Below the pieces are notes generated by a model. It was given only the letters and a program-made list of their open reading frames with translations. It did no database searches and was not told the DNA's origin. Both the position numbers and the translations under genes were made by a program. From Neoceratodus forsteri (lineage: Eukaryota > Chordata > Ceratodontiformes > Ceratodontidae), in the NCBI GenBank assembly GCA_016271365.2, contig CM028129.1, forward strand, positions 458,256,501 through 458,320,500: a DNA stretch of 64,000 nt, in the 5' to 3' direction. Positions 12,102 through 23,369 of the stretch are shown piece by piece; position 1 is the stretch's first letter, and each line of letters opens with the position of its first letter.

Positions 12102-14057
12102 CATAGAAACATAGAATTTGATGGCAGATAAGGACTACTTGGCCCACCTAGTCTGCCCATTTTCCTACCTAACAGATAAGCTGCAGATCCTAGTTAACCA
12201 ACAGCTTGCTTCCTCCTTCCCCCCACTAGGACTGCCTTATGTCTGTCCCATGCATTCTTGAATTCCCCCACTGTTCTTGACTCCATGACCTCCTCAGGGA
12301 GGCTGTTCCATGCATTCACAACCCTCTGTGAAAAAATACTTCCTCACATTACCTCTGAGCCATCCCCCCTCTATCTACAAATTGTGCCCCCTTGTTCTTG
12401 CACATCTCTTTTTCTGAAAGATGCTACTCTCTTGGACTGTGTTGATTCCCTTGAGGTACTTGAAAGTTTCTATCATGTCACCTCTCTCCCTCCTTTCCTC
12501 AAGGGTATACATATTAAGCTCCTTTAGTCTTTCTTTGTATGTCTTCTGGTGCATACCCTGCACCATTTTGGTTGCCCTCCTCTGGACATCCTCCACTCTG
12601 TCTATGTCTTTGTGGAGATGGGGACTCCAGAACTGCACACAGTACTCCAGATGGGGTCTCACCAACTGTCTGTACAGAGGGATAACAACTTCCTGTTTTC
12701 TACTATTGATGCCTCTCCCTATGCATCCCAGTATCCCCCCAGCCTTTCTTACTGCCTTCTCACATTGCTTGCCCCCTTTTAGGTCATCTGATATAATTAC
12801 CTCCAGGTCCCTTTCCATTTTTACTGTTGTCAGTATCTCACCCCACATTGTGTACTCTTCCCCTGGGTTTTGTTTCCCAGGTGCATTACCTTGCACTTCT
12901 TTGCATTGAATCTGAGCTGCCATACATTTGACCATTCCTCCATCCTTGCCAAGTCCTCTCTCATCCTTTCCACTCCATCTTGTGTATCAATCCTGTTGCA
13001 GATCTTTGTGTCGTCTGCAAAGAGACATACTTTTCCTTCCAGTTTCTCTGCAATGTCACTTATAAAGACATTAAAAAGGACTGGTTCCAGTACTGAACCC
13101 TGTGGTACCCCACTAGTAACCTTCTTTTCTTCACTGTGGACTCCATTTACTACTACCCTTTGCGTCCTGTTGTCTAGCCAATTTTTTATCCAGGCTACCA
13201 CCTTGGGACCCACTCCAAGGCAGGCTAACTTGTGTATTAATCTTTTGTGTGGGATTATATCAAATGCCTTGCTAAAATCTAGGTAAGCCACGTCTGCAGC
13301 CCCTCCCTGGTCTACTACTTTGGTCATTCAGTCAAAGAAATCTATTAGATTTGTCTGACACAACCTTCCCATCATGAATCCATGCTGCCTTGGGTCCTGT
13401 GCCCCACTGGCCTCTAGGTACTCAACGATTCTTTCCTTCAGAAGTGATTCCATCATTTTCCCTACCACTGAGGTCAAACTAACTGGTCTGTAGTTTCTGC
13501 CTCTGTCCTGCTCCCACTTTGTGAAGAGGAATCACACCTGCCTTCCTCCAGTCCTTAGGTACCACCCCATCCTCCCATGATTTGTTAAAGAGAGTAGTCA
13601 GCGGTGTCATTAGTTCTACCCTTAGTTCTCTTAGAATTCTTGGGTGAATCCCATCAGGCCCCATTGCTTTATCCACCTTCAACTTTATTAGTTCTTTCAG
13701 AACCCTTTCTTCTGTAAATGGATTGGTATCGACCCCCATCTTCAGAGTGTTTCTCTTGTTTGGTTTAGGTACCTCCCCCTCCTCTTGCTTTGTGAATACT
13801 GAGCAGAAATATTCATTCAGTATCTCTGCTTTTTCACTGTCACTCTCTACCCACATTCCTTCCCCTTTATTAAGCCTCAGTATCCCTCCTTTGGTCTTTC
13901 TTCACTCCTGAATGTACCTATAAAAGGTCTTATCCCCCTTCTTAACAGAGTTGGCTATCCTTTCCTCAGTTTGGGCCTTTGCTATTCTGACTGCCTTCCC
14001 AGCCTCATTCTGCTTTAATTGATAAAGTTCTCTGTCCTGCTCCTTCTGTGTTTCCTT
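12102..14057 (-). mobile_element. CR1 LINE, 5'-truncated (CR1-1)
   Basis: The 3' end lies on the left: the plus strand starts CATAGAAACATAGAA, the reverse complement of the CR1 terminal TTCTATG repeats. Homology runs to the coding segment KETQK, where it stops abruptly at about 14057; CR1-2 continues past the equivalent point. 5' truncation is normal for CR1. No clear target duplication is visible. Confidence 0.93.
12375..13980 (-). pseudogene. CR1-1 ORF2 fragment: reverse transcriptase and C-terminal domain
   Basis: Piece 13856-13479 carries the RT N-terminus (DKAMGPDGIHPRILRELR, WEDGVVPKDWR). Piece 13327-12830 carries YLDFSKAFD, TSGVPQGSVL and LFADDTKIC (FADD at residues 103-106 of that frame). 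Piece 12935-12375 is the CR1 C-terminal domain (GCIGRGI, LVRPHLEYCVQFW, RRATKMVQG, LEERRERGDMIETFKYLKG). Frame changes near 13330-13480 and 12830-12935 break it. The endonuclease is absent because of the 5' truncation. Confidence 0.92.
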
Positions 14058-14837
14058 CAGACTTCAGACTGGCTAACAGGGACTGTGCCGGGTCCACTGC
14101 TGTGGGTAATCCAGATAGTGGGGCTGGTGGTGGACAGGGTGGTGCTGGTGGCTGTGGTGGCGGAGGTGGTGGTGGTGGAGCACCTGATGTAGCCTCCTTC
14201 TCCTCCTGCTGTGATGGTGACTGCTGCAAGGCATATCCCCACCCCAGCAGCACCTCGGCCACTGCCATGGAAGGGCCAGCAGTTGGATGCCTGGCCTCTT
14301 CCATGGCAGCCTGCCACCTGCCCTGTGGTGATTCATCATGTGGGTGTGCTGGCCATCGGTCCTCAAATGTGTCCCAGGGAGCCCATGGTGCACCAGCACA
14401 CCACACACATCACACTGTACCACTGTGCTGTCTCCCCACACAATTAAAAGACTCCCACACTGGGAGCTGCAGGAGACCAGACACTGTATGCATTTGTCAG
14501 GCACAAGTCCCACAGCCACCCATACTGCTGGGGCCACCTCCTGTGGCTGTGGAGGTGGTGGAGGAGGTGCTGCTAGAGCCCCAACAGCTTCTGCTAGTGG
14601 TGATGGCGGAGAAGGTAGACGAGCAACAGCCACTGATGGCATTGGTGCTGCTGCTACCCTTTTGCTTCCGTGAGGGAGGCAACACTGGCCAGGAGTCTGG
14701 AGTGGTCCAACATAACACGACCGCCCTGCCCCCCACGGATCCACACTCCTCCCCTCCTAACACTCCCCCATGCCAGTGACTCACCTTTCCCGACTCCAAT
14801 GTGACCATCCATTCTCCTGGGTCCACGGGATGACATA
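14058..14837. other. GC-rich low-complexity region, possible interrupted gene
   Basis: Long frames exist on both strands here because stops are rare in GGT/GGC and CCA/CCT-rich DNA. The plus frame 14048-14779 gives a Gly run and the minus frames give Pro runs. The minus frame upstream of 14060 (MAVAEVLLGWGYALQQSP and QSLLASLKSE) would join the coiled-coil-like fragment at 11956-12101 if CR1-1 were removed. I do not recognise the protein, and low complexity makes any coding claim weak. Confidence 0.3.
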
Positions 14838-14905
14838 CACACACACACAGACAGTGGACACACACACACATACACATGCGCGCACAGTCAGTCACACACA
14901 CAAAA
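14838..14905. repeat. (CA)n microsatellite, interrupted
   Basis: ACACAC runs are interrupted by GACAGTGG, TACACATGCGCGC and GTCAGT. No other feature overlaps it. Confidence 0.9.
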
Positions 14906-15569
14906 CAAAAACAAAACTTATACAAAAAATTCACTAACCAAAAAAAACACTAAATAAAATAGCTTTTAAAAAAGCTGTTTGAATTGGATTGGCAGCAAAA
15001 AGAGATGACTTCGAGAGCCAAGCAAACTCCTCTCCTCTCACAAAACAATTTTGCTTTCTCCCAGTGCAAATGCAAAGGAGAAAGTGCAACTGCTTCTCTG
15101 ACTCACTTCCTTCTTTCCTGACTAAAGCATGTGACTTACAGTACTGCAGGCCATGTGATGTGCCTATTTTCTTTTCACTTTGCCTTACTTTGCGTTAAGG
15201 CATAATGAGAACATGAAGTGCTAATGATAATGTGAAGTGAGCACTTTACAGGGTCCACACGAAGTTGTGCTCCCCAGACGTGAAGTGGTCACTCGTGTCC
15301 ACTTTGAGGGTAGATTTATAATTTGCTGCATCTCTAATACCTGTATAATAAAAAATCAGCAATGCCCCTCTGCTTCTGCATCATATTCCACAAGACAGAG
15401 AGTGAGCTGCTGCACATCCTCCTCCTTCAGCCTTCAAATCATTCATACATTTCCATTTCTGAAAGTGAGGTGTTGGGCCATTCTGGAGATGGCAAGCTAT
15501 CTTCCTATTGCTGACCAAGGGCTTCCTCTCAATACTAGGCAAGTACAAGTACAAAAGGTTTACTGATCA
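14906..15569. other. Unassigned stretch
   Basis: Apart from A-rich runs near 14906-14960 I see no element ends, RNA gene or supported coding sequence. Short frames (for example 15237-15566) lack recognisable motifs. Confidence 0.5.
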
Positions 15570-16205
15570 TCTTAAGCCATTACAATATTCTAAAAAAACA
15601 GACACATACATACAAACAGAGGCAATGCAAATTTCATAAGTTACATGAATTATGATGAATACTGTAAATAAGGCTGTACAAAATTATTGCCACAAAAGAT
15701 CCAAGATGGAAAGCAAATAGTTCTGATTAAAGATGTGTTGACTTCAAGAATCTAGCCAGTTTCAGTAGATTATTAGAATCTTGGGAAGAAAAGAGATAGA
15801 GCAATATCTCATCAGAGGGGAGACCGAGACCACCAATAATATCCCCCAACCACTTCTTGCTATTTTCCTCATACAATGGACACAATAGTACAAACTGTTG
15901 GAGATCATCTTGTACTTTATGAACACATTTACAAAAAGGTTCAAAAACATGATCTCGTTTATGTCTGTAAAGAATATATTGTGCATTATAATTGTCAATC
16001 CTAAATTTTGTTAGATGTTGTCTTAAACAAGGGTCTATAATTTCTGATAAATATTCCTCATATCCCCAGTGTGTTTTCAATTCTTTGTACCAGAATTGTA
16101 ATTTCAAATTGAATAATTGCAAGAAAGTAGATTGAATTTCCAAATCTCTAATCCTGGTTTTAACCTCAAGAACTATTTTTGCCCAAGGTTTGGAGTAAAC
16201 AGAAT
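15570..16205 (-). mobile_element. LINE-A, 3' segment
   Basis: A minus-strand frame at 16143-15727 encodes a LINE C-terminal domain (LVLLCPLYEENSKKWLGD-like block, NYNAQYILYRHKRDHVFEPF). Reading back across 16205 gives YSVYSKPWAKIVLE, where homology stops at the start of CR1-2. It resumes at 21043. About 150 bases of A/T-rich 3' untranslated sequence follow the stop at 15727. The exact 3' end is uncertain. Confidence 0.75.
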
Positions 16206-16212
16206 AGGTTAG

Positions 16213-16781
16213 GTGTGAGAGAGAGAGAGAGAGAAAGCAGCCAGAGATTCCTTAAATCAAGGCAGTTATTTTCTCGACTACACTGAACTGAATTATTACT
16301 TTTTGGACCTGTGTAAGTAACTAGTATGGTTTCTGTTTTTGGGATTGACTTGTCTTAGTTTTAACTTTAATTTGCCAGGGAGGAACTATAGCTGGGAGAT
16401 ATTTGCAATCATTTGTGACTAGACCTGGTACTTAACCTCTGTGAAATAGGTATTTGTTAAGGGGAGGAGCTAAAAGGGGCCTAGTTGAACTGTGGACTTA
16501 AAACAGGAGTTGTTTGTGGCTCTCTCTGCTGTGAAACAGAGAGAGAGATAGAGAGAGAGAGAAAGCAGCCAGAGATTCCCTAAATCAAGGCATTTATTTC
16601 TAGACTACACTGAACTGAATTATTACTTTTTGGACCTGTGTAAGCAACTAGTATGGATTTTGTTTTGGGGTTGACTTGTCTTAGTTTTAACTTTAATTTG
16701 CCAGGAGGAACTGTAGCTGGGAGGTATTTGCAGTCATTTGTGACTAGATCTGGTACTAACCTCTGTGAAATAGATGTCTGA
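16213..16781 (+). promoter_or_regulatory. Tandem 5' untranslated units of CR1-2, about 328-bp period
   Basis: The segment beginning (GA)n then AAGCAGCCAGAGATTCC at about 16233 recurs at about 16561. The two copies match through ACTACACTGAACTGAATTAT, TTGACTTGTCTTAG and CTCTGTGAAATAG. The first unit is about 328 bp and the second is cut short at about 240 bp. Repeated 5' monomers are used as promoters in some LINEs; a promoter role here is inference. Confidence 0.7.
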
Positions 16782-17139
16782 AAGGACGGAAGGCACTTCC
16801 TGGGATGGAGGGTCAGAACCGTAGTTGATTGTTTTGGATGGCATAGGTTTTCTCCCTCCCACCTTCCCCACACCCCACCCACCCCAAGCACATAACGTCC
16901 TTTATAGCAGGGTTCTGACATCACTTCCCCAAAACTGCTAACAACATACACCTGTTCATATCCTTAAAGTCACAGCACACTGAATAGGGGATAGGGACAC
17001 TCACAAGCTTGCACACACTAAAACAAGAACAAAAACAAAACAAAAAAAGCATCTGTAACCAGAAGGGACACAGACATGTGGGAATGGTACAATGTACTGG
17101 CTGTGGAGTAGCAGTCTTCAGTGAGACATTCTGGAAACT

Positions 17140-18000
17140 GCATTACTCCCCTATTTGCAGGCACCTCTCTGGTCTGAGGTAGGAGGTTGCTCGTCTCCAT
17201 GCTGACCTGGCAATAATTTGGAAAACCTGCTCCCCCACCCAGGGACCACACAGGCCACTGCCACTACCTCAGAGGTTACAAAGAAAGAGGAGCAGTTGGA
17301 CCACAGTGGGCTCTGGGAGGGTGAGGGTGGTGCAACAGAGGTGCAACCCTCCAGTTGTTCCTGTCTACAATTCATTTGCCACTCTGGTGGAGCATGGTTC
17401 CTCTATGGAGGCACCCACAGTAGAGGCCAAGGAAGATGCTGGGAACCTCCACAATGGATAACCACAGGAGGGTGGAACAGGACCCCAGAGGGAAGAAACA
17501 ACTCCTGCTGGGGACTCGATTGTTAGGGGGTAGAACTGGGAGGAAGGAAAGGGAGGTAAGGTGCCTGCCCAGTGCCATGGCTTGGAGGGACAGGAAACTA
17601 ATCCTCAGGATCAAGGGAAAAGCTGCAAGGGGGAGTGAGCTGGACATCATTATCCACCTAGGGATGAATGACCTGGCTGAGAATGGGATCAGAGCAGTGC
17701 AACAGGAGTTTGTGGAGTTGGAGTGGGGCCTTAGACAAGTAGCACTCATGATAACTTTCTCAGAAGTGCTACCTGTCTATAGCATGGATGAGGCTAGGGT
17801 ACTCTGCACCATGGGAATTCAATGACTGGTTGAAAAACTGGTTCAGAGCTCAGGGATTTGACTTTATTGGGGACTGGGGCTCCACCTCAAGGGATGCAGG
17901 CACATACAAGTGAGACGGTCTACATCTATCCTGGAGGGGAACCAGGATCCTAGGTGATAGGTTTAAATGCTTCATTGGCAAGCATTTAAACTAGCCAAGG
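17140..18000 (+). pseudogene. CR1-2 ORF1: SGNH-hydrolase-like protein
   Basis: CR1 ORF1 proteins carry an esterase-like SGNH domain of uncertain role in retrotransposition. Here the block I motif GDSIVRG is coded at 17510-17530. A later block, DIIIHLGMNDLAENG, lies in the frame 17436-17825 and is followed by MITFSEVLPVYSMDEARV. The two blocks are in different frames, so at least one indel separates them. The C-terminal GLHLK-like block is near 17880. It lies upstream of ORF2, as expected for CR1. Confidence 0.75.
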
Positions 18001-18173
18001 GGGCAGGCACTGAAAAGGAGAAGGGAAATCCTAACCCCAAAAAGTCAGGGTAGTTAGTGAGGTAAACACCAAGATAGAGCAGTCGATAGGGATAAGGGCA
18101 GGGATAAATGGAGAAAAAGTTAAAGGCAGTAAGGACAGGGATGGAGCAAAAAAAAAATAAAGCCAGAAAAAAA

Positions 18174-20740
18174 TGGAGGGTAATGAGTACTAATGTCCTT
18201 AGTCTAGGTAAAAAGCTCCCTGAAATGGTGGCCTTGATGGAAGAGAAATGCCTGGATATCATAGTAGTCACAGAAACATGGTACACAGAGAACATTACTG
18301 GGATGTCAAAATACAAGGGAGCATGATCTACAGGAGGGACAGGGAGGGAAGAAGAGGAGGGAAGAAGAGGAGGGGAGTAGATCTCGTATAAGGGAAGAGA
18401 TCAAAGCAAAAGAACTAAAGGGTAAACAGGGAGGAGGAGGCACTGGGTCACCCTGGAGACTGGACATGGCTCCAAAATCTGCACAGGGGTTGTATACAGA
18501 CCCCCATCTCAGGGAAGGAAATGGAAAGGAAATGATAGAAGACATCCTTGAGATGGCAGAGAAGGGAAGATATTGCTGATGTGGGACCTGACTATGCAGA
18601 TATTAACTGGAGCACCTTTGCTGCAGTCACATTCAAAGCAGGGCCATTCTCGATGCCCTACAGGGGGCATGCCTCCAGACAGCACGTTTTGGAACCCACT
18701 CGGGAGGGAGCAATCTTAGACCTGGTACTCTCAAATGGGGAAGGAGAGGGGAAGTCTGATCTTGAAGTGGGTAGCCATCTGGGAAGAAGCGCCCACCAAA
18801 CAGTGTGGCTCATGATAAACTTAGCTGTAGAGTCAAGCCACACAAAAGTGAAGGTACTGGACTTCAGGAGGGCTGATTTTGTCAAAACCGAAGAGTGCCT
18901 CAGAAAAGCACTAGCAAACAGGCAAGAAGGTGGGATGGAGCAACAATGGGGAAACATCAAAACTGCCATCACAGAGGCAACAAGTCTTTGTGTGAAACAA
19001 GTAAACAAATCAAAATGAAAGAAAAAAATACTATGGTTCTCAAAAGAAGTGGCAGGGAAGATAAGGAAGAAAAATATAGCATTCAGGAAGCATAAGGAAA
19101 CACAGAAGTAGCAGGACAGAGAACTGTACCAGTTAAAGTAGAAGGAAGTGGGGAAGGCAGTCAGAATAGCAAAGGCCCAAACTGAGAAAAAGATAGCAAA
19201 CTCAGTTAAGAAGGGAGATAAAACCTTTTATAGCAACATTAGGGAGCAAAGAAAGTTGAAGGCATGGATACTGAGGCTGAATAAAGAGGAAGGTTGTTGG
19301 GCAGAGAGCGACAGTGAAAAAACAGAGATACTGAACGAATATTTCTGCTAAATATTCACAATGGAAAACCAGGGGGAGAGACCTAATCCAGTCAATAGAA
19401 GCACTCTGGATAGGGGGGTTGATATTAGTCCTTTCACAGAAGAAAGGGTTCGGAAAGAACTTTTAAAACTGAAGATGGATAAAGCAATGGGGCCTGATGG
19501 GATTCATCCCAGAATTCTGAAAGAACTAAGGGAAGAACTAGTAACACCTCTGACTACCCTTTTTAATAAATCATGGGAGGATAGTGTGGTACCTGAGGAC
19601 TGAGAAGGGTGGATGTGATTCCCCTTCACAAAAGTGGGAGCCAGACAGAGGCAGGAAAATACAGACCTGTCAGTTTGACCTCAGTGGTAGGGAAAATGAT
19701 GAAATCACTTCTGAAGAAAAGAATTGTTGAGTACCTAGAGGCCAGTGGGGCAGAGGACCCAAGGCAGCATGGATTCACAGCAGGAAGATCATGTCAAACA
19801 AATTGAATTGATTTTCTTTGACTGGGTGATCAAAGTAGTACACCAGAGAGGGGCTGTGGACATGACCTACCTAGACTTTAGCAAGGCATTTGACACAGTC
19901 CTGCACAAAAGATTAATAAACAAATTAGCCAGTCTGGGAGTGGGTCCCAGGGTGGTAGCCTGGGTAAAACACTATCTGGGCAACAGGACACAGAGGGTAA
20001 TAGTAAACAGAGTCCATTCTGAAGAAAGGAGGGTTACTAGTGGGGTACCGTAGGGTTCAGTACTGGGGCGGTCCTTTTAATGTCTTTACAAGTGACATTG
20101 TGGAGTACTGGAGGAAAGGTATGTCTCTTTGCAGATGACACAAAGATCTGCAACAGGGTTGATACACAAGGTGGGGTGAAAGGATGAAAAGGGACTTGGT
20201 GAGGTTGGAGGAGTGGTCAAATGTATGGCAGCTTAGATTCAGCACAAAGAAGTGCAAAGTAATGCACCTGGGAAACAAAAACCCAGAGCAAGAGTACACA
20301 GAGGGGGGTGAGATACTGACAACAAAAAAAATGGAAAGGGACCTGGGAGTAGTCATATCAGATGACCTAAATGTGGGCCAGCAATGTGAGTAGACAGTAA
20401 GGAGGGCTGGGGGGATACTGGGTTGCATAGGCAGAGGCATCACCAGTAGAAAACAGAAAGTTGTTGATCCTCTGTACAGACAGTTGGTAAGACCACATCT
20501 GGAATTCTGTGTACAGTTCTGGAGACCACATCTCTGCAAAGACATAGGCAGGGTGGAGGCTGTCCAGGGGAGGGCAACAAAATGATGGAGGGTCTGCACC
20601 AGAAGACATATGAAGAAAAACTAAAAGGTGCTTAAGATGTATAGCCTCGAGGAAAGGAGGAGTGGGGACATGATAGAAACTTTCAAATACCTCAAGGGAA
20701 TCAACAAAGTCCAAGAGGTAGTATCTTTCAATAATTGAGA
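18174..20740 (+). pseudogene. CR1-2 ORF2: endonuclease and reverse transcriptase
   Basis: The endonuclease N-terminus reads STNVLSLGKKLPEMVALM and IIVVTETWYTENI (18180-18300). Later endonuclease blocks are at 18585-19015 (PDYADINWS, REGAILDLVLSNGEG). The RT reads DKAMGPDGIHPRILKELR (19480), RPVSLTSVVGKMM (19660), TYLDFSKAFDTVLHKRL (19865) and VTSGVP just before a TAG at 20051. FADD is coded at 20128-20139 and the C-terminal VRPHLEFCVQFWRPHLCK near 20500. Stops and frame changes at about 18327, 19018, 19350, 19600, 19806, 20051 and 20393 make it non-functional. Confidence 0.9.
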
Positions 20741-21042
20741 TGTGCAAGAACAAGAGGCACAGTTAGAAGATAGAGAGGACGGCTCAGAGGTAATGTGGGA
20801 GCTATTTCTTCACAGAGGTTGTAGATGCATGGAACAGCCTCCTGAGGAGGTCATAGAGTCAAAAACAGTGGGGAAATTCAAGAATGAATGGGACAGACAT
20901 AAGGCAATTCTAGTGGGGTAGGAGGAAGTAGGCTCTTGGTAAACTAGGATTTACAGCTTATCCATTAGGTAAGAAAAGGGCAGACTAGGTGGGCCAAGTT
21001 GTCCTTATCTGCCATCAAATTCTATGTTTCTATGTTTCTATG

Positions 21043-21245
21043 TCCTAAACCAAATGGATGAATAACCTGTTTAGTTAACTGCATGAAGGAAAGCAAATCC
21101 CATCATAGAGTCTCTAATTTCTTCCACTAGACATACCTAGGAACCCTGTCTTCAGAAGATGTTAAAGTTTTAAGATAAAATGTGATTTGTCTTTCACAGA
21201 TCAAAGACCGGACTGAATATTGACCAAGTTTGAATTTTATAATGC
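21043..21245 (-). mobile_element. LINE-A, short middle segment
   Basis: This 0.2 kb island between CR1-2 and L2-B encodes on the minus strand, in shifting frames, pieces that fit the gap between the other LINE-A segments (IKFKLGQYSVRSLICERQIT, VEEIRDSMMGFAFLHAVN). It shows that both neighbours inserted independently into one older LINE. Confidence 0.65.
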
Positions 21246-23355
21246 TATTTAGGGGTCCCCACAGGACCATGAGAATATGTCTGTATAATTTATTGAGTAC
21301 GGGACCCCCTGACAGCAGGAGTGAGACGAATGCACAACAGCCCCCAGACCTTGACTGCCCTTTGTTTCACCTGAGGCTGGTCAGGGAAAAGGAGGTTTTG
21401 ATCATCCTTAAATCCCTACACTCGAGAGGATCTGGGGTCCTGACGGGATCCAAACCAGAATCCTCAAGGAGGGGGCTCCAGCTTTAGCTAAGCCCCTAAC
21501 CTGGCTGATAAACCGGTCTATTATGGAGGGGTCTGTACCCAAGCTTTGGAAACAGGCTCTAGTGATTCCCATACACAAGGGAGGGTCAACAGAGCCCATA
21601 GAGAACTACAGTCCTATCTCCTTGCTGTGTGCCATTGCAAAAGTACAGGAGAAGCTAGTCTACTCCCAACTCCGAGAATACCTGGAAATCCACTGGGCAA
21701 TCTCACCGTCACAGCACGGCTTCAGAGCCAAGCATGGGACTGATACTGCGCTAACTAAATTCTCATCAGAAGTACTGAGCAATAATGATGCAGGGGTCAG
21801 CACAGGGGTGGTCTTTATTGACCTATCTAAAGCATTCAACTTGGTAAACCACAACCTCCTACTACAAAAAATGTGCTCACTTGGCCTTGACACCCACTCA
21901 CTGGGATGGTTCAAGAGTTATCTCTCTGGACGCACCCAGAGGGTCAAGTGGGAGGATAAAGTCTCCATCCTAGCTCCACTCAAAGAAGGGGTACCTCAAG
22001 GGTCAATACTCGGCCCCCTTCTCTTTACACTGTTCATAAATGATCTGCATACACACTGCGGGAGCAGCAGTGTTATTCAGTATGCGGATGATGCGGTCAT
22101 TTACAGAGCTTCCCCTAATTTAGCAGAACTGGAGACAGCCCTCCAAGAAGACATCCTTCAGATGGAGGACTGGCTCACTTTGAACAAAATGGTTTTAAAC
22201 ACCAACAAAATGAAGGTAATGCTGTTTGGTCCTAGATCCCTGGGATCTGAGAGGTCACTTCTCCTACAACTCCAGTCCAGGGGGGGTGTAAAACTTGAGG
22301 TGGTCACCTCCATCAAATACCTTAGCCTTACCCTGGACCAAGGCTTCACACTAAAAAATCACGTAGACCAAATCACCAAAGCCATCCATGGGAAACTTGG
22401 AATCCTCTATAGACTAAAGGACCAGATTATCCCTGAAGCTAGGGTAGCCATTGCCACTAGCGTACTCCTCCCAAAGCTCACCTACGCGGCCCCGATTCTC
22501 CAGGGCATGGCCGTGACGGAGTTAGGGAGGCTGCAGACCTTGTACAACAAGATAGTCTGCTTTGCCACTCTGTCACACCTGAGGACTCACCACTGCGAGG
22601 CCCAATCTAGGCTCAGGTGGCCGTCTCTGGAAGCTCACCTCTCCTACCCAACCCTCTGCCTTACATTCAAGTTACTGGGTCCCACACCTCCCCCTAGCAT
22701 GAAGGGTCTCATTAGGGTGAAACCTAACCCAAGGAGCCTACGCTCATCAGGCCAAACTCTCCTCGTGGTTCCCAAGACTAGGACTAAAGCCGGGTCCAGG
22801 TCCTTTGCGTACACCGCCCCTTCCATCTGGAACAACCTTCCCTTGGAGGTACGGGAGGCAGTGTCCATCACCAGTTTCCGGACAAAGCTCAAGGGACACC
22901 TGCCGACAGGAGCACATGTCTTTGTTACAGGACCTGACCACGTACAGCCATCCTGGTAGCTCAATAGACCCAACCATACATAGCCATCCTGGTAGCATAA
23001 CGGACCTCCCCAAAATGGGGTGCACTTATGTCCCAATATCCCCCTTCCAATATGCCCACAAAGAAGCTAACCTAGGTCTTTAGCTACTGCTTGCCTTTAT
23101 CAGAGCAATCTCAATCTAATCACGAACTTGAGATGTAAAATGGTCTCATTATGTGTAACCTCTATGTCCTTATAGCCTGTATGTCTTCCACTACCTGCCG
23201 CCTGTAATCCTATGAATTCTTATTGTTAAAAACTTTACAACCACCTGACTGTACTGATCTGTTACCTGTAAGTTGTTGTTTCACCCGGTCGCCCCTGAAA
23301 AAGGGACCTCCGGGGCCCAGTGGGCCTATCCGGTCATCAAAATTCAATAAATAAA
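21246..23355 (+). mobile_element. L2-like LINE, 5'-truncated (L2-B)
   Basis: The element starts abruptly in the RT region and ends with a GC-rich hairpin (23314-23326) and an (AATA)n tail at 23342-23358. LINE-A coding sequence flanks it. The left flank AATGCTATTT and right flank AATACTATAT resemble an imperfect target-site duplication. Its single long open frame suggests that it is younger than its host LINE. Confidence 0.88.
21421..22959 (+). CDS. L2-B reverse transcriptase, partial, open frame
   Basis: The frame is open from before the ATG at 21523 (GPDGIQTRI is coded from 21436) to the stop at 22959, so no true start codon is needed; the 5' part was lost on insertion. From the ATG, residues 20-70 hold PIHKGG, NYSPISLLCAIAKVQEKLV and QHGFRAKHGT. 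IDLSKAFN is at 99-106, EGVPQGSILGP at 155-165 and the catalytic YADD at 187-190. The C-terminal domain has LSLTLDQG, LPKLTYAAPIL and APSIWNNLPLEVREAV. The C-terminal third of ORF2 is uninterrupted, but without the endonuclease it could not act alone. The family is the L2/Rex1 group; the exact clade is uncertain. Confidence 0.85.
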   Translation, partial: LERIWGPDGIQTRILKEGAPALAKPLTWLINRSIMEGSVPKLWKQALVIPIHKGGSTEPIENYSPISLLCAIAKVQEKLVYSQLREYLEIHWAISPSQHGFRAKHGTDTALTKFSSEVLSNNDAGVSTGVVFIDLSKAFNLVNHNLLLQKMCSLGLDTHSLGWFKSYLSGRTQRVKWEDKVSILAPLKEGVPQGSILGPLLFTLFINDLHTHCGSSSVIQYADDAVIYRASPNLAELETALQEDILQMEDWLTLNKMVLNTNKMKVMLFGPRSLGSERSLLLQLQSRGGVKLEVVTSIKYLSLTLDQGFTLKNHVDQITKAIHGKLGILYRLKDQIIPEARVAIATSVLLPKLTYAAPILQGMAVTELGRLQTLYNKIVCFATLSHLRTHHCEAQSRLRWPSLEAHLSYPTLCLTFKLLGPTPPPSMKGLIRVKPNPRSLRSSGQTLLVVPKTRTKAGSRSFAYTAPSIWNNLPLEVREAVSITSFRTKLKGHLPTGAHVFVTGPDHVQPSW

Positions 23356-23369
23356 TAAATACTATATCT

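Larger units (their letters stand above)
16206..21042 (+). mobile_element. CR1 LINE, near full length (CR1-2)
   Basis: The layout is duplicated 5' sequence (16213-16781), ORF1 (about 17140-18000), ORF2 (about 18174-20740) and a terminal TTCTATG repeat ending at 21042. It sits inside LINE-A, which continues on both sides in the opposite orientation. Most coding blocks carry stops and frame changes, so it is inactive. Having both ORFs and 5' sequence makes it the most complete CR1 in the window. Confidence 0.9.

Noticed and set aside
12421..13286. Plus-strand frames across CR1-1
   Set aside because: They are antisense shadows of the CR1 reverse transcriptase, which carries the recognised motifs on the minus strand. 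The same applies over CR1-3, CR1-4 and L2-D.
14048..14779. 243-codon plus-strand frame
   Set aside because: It is Gly-rich and arises from stop-poor GGT/GGC repeats; the minus strand and other frames are equally open, and no domain is recognisable.
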